From Terrimonas_A sp036262095 (GTDB taxonomy: Bacteria; Bacteroidota; Bacteroidia; Chitinophagales; Chitinophagaceae), in the NCBI GenBank assembly GCA_036262095.1, contig DATAJQ010000097.1, positions 1 through 64,000 of the forward strand: 64,000 bases of DNA, given 5' to 3'. The translations under genes were made by a program, and so were the position numbers. Position 1 is the stretch's first letter; every line of letters begins with the position of its first letter. Under the pieces are notes generated by a model. It was not told the origin of the DNA, ran no database searches, and worked only from the letters and a program-made list of their open reading frames with translations. Below are positions 60,389 to 64,000 of this stretch, one piece after another.

Positions 60389-62851
60389 ATGTTTAAAAAC
60401 TACTTCAAAACCGCCTTCAGGGTATTCACCCGGAATAAAGCATTTACAGCGATCAATGTGCTGGGCTTATCCATCGGTATCAGCTCTGCATTGATCATTT
60501 TCCTCATTGTTCAGTTTGAGTTTGGTTATGATAAAGCAGGAAAAGATACGGATCGCGTTTACCGGGTGGTAATGGACCTTAAGTTTGATGGTACCGACGG
60601 CCATTCTGCAGCCGTGCCTGCACCATTAAGTGCAGCCATTCAAAATGAAGTGACTGGTGTGGAGGCAACCGTCCCATTAATGCTTTTTCAGGGCGACGGA
60701 ACAGCTAAGGTCAGTATCGAAAAAGCAGGATCGTCACAACCTTCAGTATTTAAAAAGCAGAAGGATATCATATTTACCAACCCGGAATACTTCTCTTTAT
60801 TGCCTTATCAATGGATAGCGGGATCGCCGGAAGCATCACTGAAAAATCCATTCAATGTGGTGCTCACTGAAAGCAGGGTCAAAGAATATTTTCCTTCTGT
60901 CGACCCTAACGATGTTGTTGGCAAACAGATAAAGTATAATGATGATTTTTCAGTAACCGTTTCTGGCATCGTAAAAGATTTGAATGAGCGCAGTTCACTC
61001 AAGGCGGTTGAGTTTATCTCATTCGCTACCATCGCGCAGACTCATTTGAAGGACGATTTTATGATGAACAGGTGGAACGACTGGATGGCGTATTCCCTTG
61101 TATATGTAAAACTGGCAAAGGACACTAAAGCAGCCAATACAGAGAAGCAATTGAACGCATTGTTCGCTAAATATCATAAAGACGCAGGTAAGGATGCGAA
61201 TAATTATAAGCGGTTCCATTTACAGCCTTTAAGTGATGTTCATTTTAATGCCATGTATGCAGGATTTAACCAGCGGCTCGCCCATAAACCCACTCTGTAT
61301 GGATTATTTGCAGTGGCCGCGTTCCTGTTATTACTTGCCTGTATCAACTTCATCAATCTTACTACTGCCAATGCTACACACCGGGCAAAGGAGATCGGGG
61401 TAAGAAAAACCATGGGTAGCTCCAGGAAGCAACTCATCTTCCAGTTCCTGGGTGAAACTTTTTTGTTAACGGCAGCGGCCTGTATCATTTCGTTTTGCCT
61501 TGCACCGTTGCTGCTGAGGTTCTTTGCAGGGTTTATACCTCCCGGCTTGCAATTTCAGCCGTTTACTCAGCCCTATATCTTTTTGTTCTTATTTCTGCTG
61601 GCCTTGCTGGTGAGTTTCCTTTCAGGATTATATCCTGCATTTATTTTATCGGGTTATAAGCCTGTAAGCGTTTTAAAGAACCAGTCTTTTGCAAACAAGA
61701 GCGAAACAAGACATACCTGGATAAGAAAAACGCTGACCGTATCTCAATTTGTGATCGCACAGTTCTTCGTGATCGCTACAGTGATGGTTGGCAAGCAGAT
61801 CAATTATTCCCTGAATGCAGATATGGGGTTCAGAAAAACTGCTGTGCTAAGTTTTGATGTGCCCCGTGATGATAGTGCCAGTCTCCGTAACCTGTTGCTG
61901 AACGAGATCACTGCTATTCCAGGTGTGGAAATGGCAAGCAGGGGTTTTTTAACACCTGCTGATGCAGGCGCTGCATTTACCAATATAAAATACGGGGATG
62001 CGGCAAATGACAATGTTGGGAGTGTACAACTGCGTTGGGGCGATAGCAATTATCTCAAGCTGTTTGATATAAAAATACTGGCAGGCAGGAATGTTCAGAA
62101 AAGCGATACTGCCAAAGAATTCCTGATCAATGAAACATATGCCAGCCTGATCGGCTTTAAGCACCCTGAAGAAGCAATAGGAAAGCAATTGGAATTTAAT
62201 GATAAACTCATGCCCATTGTTGGGGTGATGCGTGATTTTAATGAACAATCATTGCATTCAGAGGTCGGTCCGCTGGTATTTACCAGCATGGATCAGCGGA
62301 GCTTTTTCTATCACGTTTTATTGCAGTCAGGTACAGGGTCTAATACATCCTGGCCGGAAACGATTGCAAAAATACAGCAGGTCTATCATAAGGCATATCC
62401 TGATGCCGATTTCAACTATAAATTCCTGGATGATACGGTGGCACGGTTTTACGAAACAGAGCAGCGCACATCCAGGCTTTTAAGCTGGGCCACAGGGCTG
62501 TCTGTGCTTATCAGTTGCCTCGGCTTATTGGGGCTGGTGATGTATACCATTAATATTCGTACGAAGGAGATCGGTGTAAGAAAGATACTGGGGGCTTCTG
62601 TTGCTAATATCATTTCCATACTCTCAAAAGATTTTGTGTTGCTGGTGATGATCGCATTCGCTATTGCCCTGCCTGTTGCCTGGTGGGCAACTTATAAATG
62701 GCTGGCTGATTTTGCCTACAGAACAACCATGGACTGGTGGGTATTTGTTATATGCGGTTTTGCCATGTTATTGATAGCGCTGTTTACATTAAGCATCCAG
62801 ACAATAAGAGCGGCGATGGCCAACCCGGTCAAATCGCTTCGTGCAGAATAG
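60389..62851 (+). CDS. FtsX/MacB-type ABC transporter permease
   Basis: This is an 820-residue protein with the two-module layout of Bacteroidota MacB-like permeases. The first TM helix (about 21-42) is followed by an approximately 240-residue periplasmic MacB_PCD domain, TM helices near 300, 345 and 390, and an FtsX domain with R-A-K-E-I-G-V-R-K-T-M-G. After a short TM near 428-450, a second periplasmic domain and three more TM helices follow, with I-R-T-K-E-I-G-V-R-K-I-L-G. The repeated E-I-G-V-R-K block couples to an ATPase, but no ATPase gene is in this window. Often in efflux or lipoprotein transport. Closed by a terminator. Confidence 0.9.
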   Translation: MFKNYFKTAFRVFTRNKAFTAINVLGLSIGISSALIIFLIVQFEFGYDKAGKDTDRVYRVVMDLKFDGTDGHSAAVPAPLSAAIQNEVTGVEATVPLMLFQGDGTAKVSIEKAGSSQPSVFKKQKDIIFTNPEYFSLLPYQWIAGSPEASLKNPFNVVLTESRVKEYFPSVDPNDVVGKQIKYNDDFSVTVSGIVKDLNERSSLKAVEFISFATIAQTHLKDDFMMNRWNDWMAYSLVYVKLAKDTKAANTEKQLNALFAKYHKDAGKDANNYKRFHLQPLSDVHFNAMYAGFNQRLAHKPTLYGLFAVAAFLLLLACINFINLTTANATHRAKEIGVRKTMGSSRKQLIFQFLGETFLLTAAACIISFCLAPLLLRFFAGFIPPGLQFQPFTQPYIFLFLFLLALLVSFLSGLYPAFILSGYKPVSVLKNQSFANKSETRHTWIRKTLTVSQFVIAQFFVIATVMVGKQINYSLNADMGFRKTAVLSFDVPRDDSASLRNLLLNEITAIPGVEMASRGFLTPADAGAAFTNIKYGDAANDNVGSVQLRWGDSNYLKLFDIKILAGRNVQKSDTAKEFLINETYASLIGFKHPEEAIGKQLEFNDKLMPIVGVMRDFNEQSLHSEVGPLVFTSMDQRSFFYHVLLQSGTGSNTSWPETIAKIQQVYHKAYPDADFNYKFLDDTVARFYETEQRTSRLLSWATGLSVLISCLGLLGLVMYTINIRTKEIGVRKILGASVANIISILSKDFVLLVMIAFAIALPVAWWATYKWLADFAYRTTMDWWVFVICGFAMLLIALFTLSIQTIRAAMANPVKSLRAE

Positions 62852-62868
62852 CTAAAAGAAATAGTCGA

Positions 62869-62906
62869 GGCCTGCAGGATAATATTGTTCTGCAGGCTTT
62901 ATTTTT
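62869..62906 (+). terminator. Terminator after the FtsX/MacB permease gene
   Basis: GCCTGCAG and CTGCAGGC form an 8-bp stem with a 12-nt loop (62870-62897), extended by a G-T pair, and are followed by TTTATTTTTAT. Confidence 0.75.
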
Positions 62907-62961
62907 ATGGTGTGAATGATCTGGCAGATCCGTTTGCCATCAATCAATAAGCAGCATAAAA

Positions 62962-63771
62962 ATGGTTGAAATCTTCGATGATATCCGGAAAATTTACCTG
63001 TTCAGCCAGCCTTGTGAAGAGTTGGCCGACTATATCGAGTTTTTCTCTGAATCTTCTGATGAAGCTACAAGGGATTTTACGGGTAATGCCTGCTTTAACG
63101 TTAAAATGTTCCCAAGCTGGACACCCACATTCTGGATCAATCTCGGCGCTCCTTATTGCCTGACATTAGGTAATGAACGTCATTATATACCCAAGGGGAA
63201 AGATATTCTTGTTACAAGAGATAGCATAGCAGAAAGGCATAACCAGCCTCTGGATCATTTATTTACTATTAAATTTTATCCCGGTGGGCTGGAAACTGTT
63301 TTAGGGATCGATCAATCCAGCCTGGCAGGCAAGCTGGTCCATCTGCAGGATGTGCTTCCTGCTTCTTTTATTTTCCGTGTCAAAAGAGCCAAAAATTTTT
63401 CGGAAAGACAGAAGTTGCTGGAAGCTTTTTTCGTTTCTCAAATGAGGACCTCCAGACCGCGGGCACATTATATGGAGCTGGTGAGCAAAACAATTGCCAC
63501 TTATACAACTGGGAATTTGCAATATAATGTGGATGAAATTTCAGCCCGGGTATTTACTACCTCCAAAACGATCAATCGATACTTCAATAAAGTGATCGGC
63601 ACAACTCCCAAAAGCTATTTCTCTATTATCAGATCGAGAACTGCCTTAACGGCTTATGTGACCAACAGGAAAGGATTTGATCCTTCTGTTTTTGGTTACC
63701 ACGACATGAGTCATTTTTATAAGGAAGCAATAAAATTTACAGGTGAGCGAATGGCTGTTCATTACCGCTGA
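62962..63771 (+). CDS. AraC-family transcriptional regulator
   Basis: This is a 269-residue protein. The N-terminal half (L-A-D-Y-I-E-F-F-S-E-S, later F-Y-P-G-G-L-E-T-V) is the DUF6597 ligand-binding type; the C-terminal about 100 residues are the AraC HTH with V-D-E-I-S-A-R-V-F-T-T-S-K-T-I-N-R-Y-F and G-Y-H-D-M-S-H-F-Y-K-E. No target is obvious. Separate from the permease upstream by a terminator. Confidence 0.88.
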   Translation: MVEIFDDIRKIYLFSQPCEELADYIEFFSESSDEATRDFTGNACFNVKMFPSWTPTFWINLGAPYCLTLGNERHYIPKGKDILVTRDSIAERHNQPLDHLFTIKFYPGGLETVLGIDQSSLAGKLVHLQDVLPASFIFRVKRAKNFSERQKLLEAFFVSQMRTSRPRAHYMELVSKTIATYTTGNLQYNVDEISARVFTTSKTINRYFNKVIGTTPKSYFSIIRSRTALTAYVTNRKGFDPSVFGYHDMSHFYKEAIKFTGERMAVHYR

Positions 63772-63834
63772 GAATGTCCTTTTTTTACCTGTTCTCTTTT
63801 CGGATGCTCTTTTAGCTTTGCCCAAAGAATTATC

Positions 63835-64000
63835 ATGAAATATCTTCCGGCCTTTTTGGTTGCTGTTCCGTGTTTGCTGCAGATTGCCTATTCCCAAAAT
63901 AAGCAGGGCTATGTGCCAAGGATAGAGGCCTGTGATTGCCCGGTTAAAGTAGATAGTAATTATAGCAATCAATGCGGCTACCTGATCGTACCGGAAAACA
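63835..64000 (+). CDS. Secreted alpha/beta hydrolase, N-terminal part (3' end outside window)
   Basis: This is an open frame from ATG 63835 to the right edge. Signal peptide M-K-Y-L-P-A-F-L-V-A-V-P (ends A-Y-S-Q), then E-A-C-D-C-P-V-K and C-G-Y-L-I-V-P-E-N. The last block is typical of the start of prolyl/tripeptidyl aminopeptidase-type alpha/beta hydrolases (TAP-like). The catalytic part lies outside the window. Confidence 0.6.
   Translation, partial: MKYLPAFLVAVPCLLQIAYSQNKQGYVPRIEACDCPVKVDSNYSNQCGYLIVPEN

Overview
The window looks like a chromosomal segment of a Bacteroidota bacterium, most likely a Chitinophagaceae-type soil or plant-associated member. The evidence is two SusC/SusD pairs, a hybrid two-component regulator with a Reg_prop propeller, DUF1080 and Gfo/Idh/MocA genes, a DUF6520-like peptide, an M1 peptidase of the type fused to ABC permeases, many lipoproteins with short signal peptides, and the absence of Shine-Dalgarno-type leaders. 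The genus assignment is inference. I see no rRNA, tRNA, CRISPR array or intact insertion sequence.

Region 1 (1-15.6 kb) is a loosely packed accessory stretch. It holds the end of an M1 peptidase, a PLP-dependent decarboxylase, a rhomboid protease, a membrane-tethered winged-helix regulator, a Zn-dependent phospholipase C-like gene paired with a CARDB-like gene, and a cupin / HxlR / cupin group with a likely HxlR operator. A lone DUF2723-type periplasmic domain and a DUF1801 protein follow. Long intergenic gaps carry decayed coding scraps, and two short intergenic repeat families recur around the rhomboid gene and around the gene at 13.4 kb.

Region 2 (15.8-17.9 kb) is the most distinctive locus. 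It is a compact operon encoding an 82-residue Cys-x-x-Cys peptide, a DUF692 multinuclear iron oxidase (MNIO) and an overlapping 216-residue partner. A strong hairpin lies between peptide and enzyme genes, a palindrome lies upstream, and a perfect 21-nt-arm terminator closes the operon. This is the layout of a ribosomally made, post-translationally modified peptide (RiPP) pathway, with a precursor unlike the characterised MNIO substrates I know.

Region 3 (17.9-22.7 kb, minus strand) has a DUF1080 / Gfo-Idh-MocA / DUF1080 operon fitting 3-keto-glycoside metabolism, preceded by a leader that can fold two mutually exclusive ways. A diheme cytochrome c and a PepSY-like secreted protein follow.

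Region 4 (22.8-51 kb) is a large polysaccharide utilisation locus (PUL). Two minus-strand regulators (a hybrid two-component protein and a membrane-bound Kelch/SARP-like protein) face a plus-strand series: GH99-like enzyme, SusC, SusD, GH99/WbsX-like lipoprotein, metallophosphoesterase, truncated metallophosphoesterase, ROK protein, second SusC, SusD and WbsX-like lipoprotein, PafA-like phosphatase, GH92 mannosidase and purple-acid-phosphatase-like enzyme. GH99 and GH92 point to an alpha-mannan; three intact phosphatases in the same series point to a phosphorylated one such as phosphomannan.

Region 5 (51-64 kb) is a mixed set: a frameshifted thioredoxin-family remnant, a DUF1259 protein, a multi-TM protein, a small DUF6520-like peptide, a sulfatase behind a HEAT-like protein, an MFS transporter with a TTG start, catalase-peroxidase KatG, an FtsX/MacB-type permease, an AraC regulator and the start of a secreted alpha/beta hydrolase.
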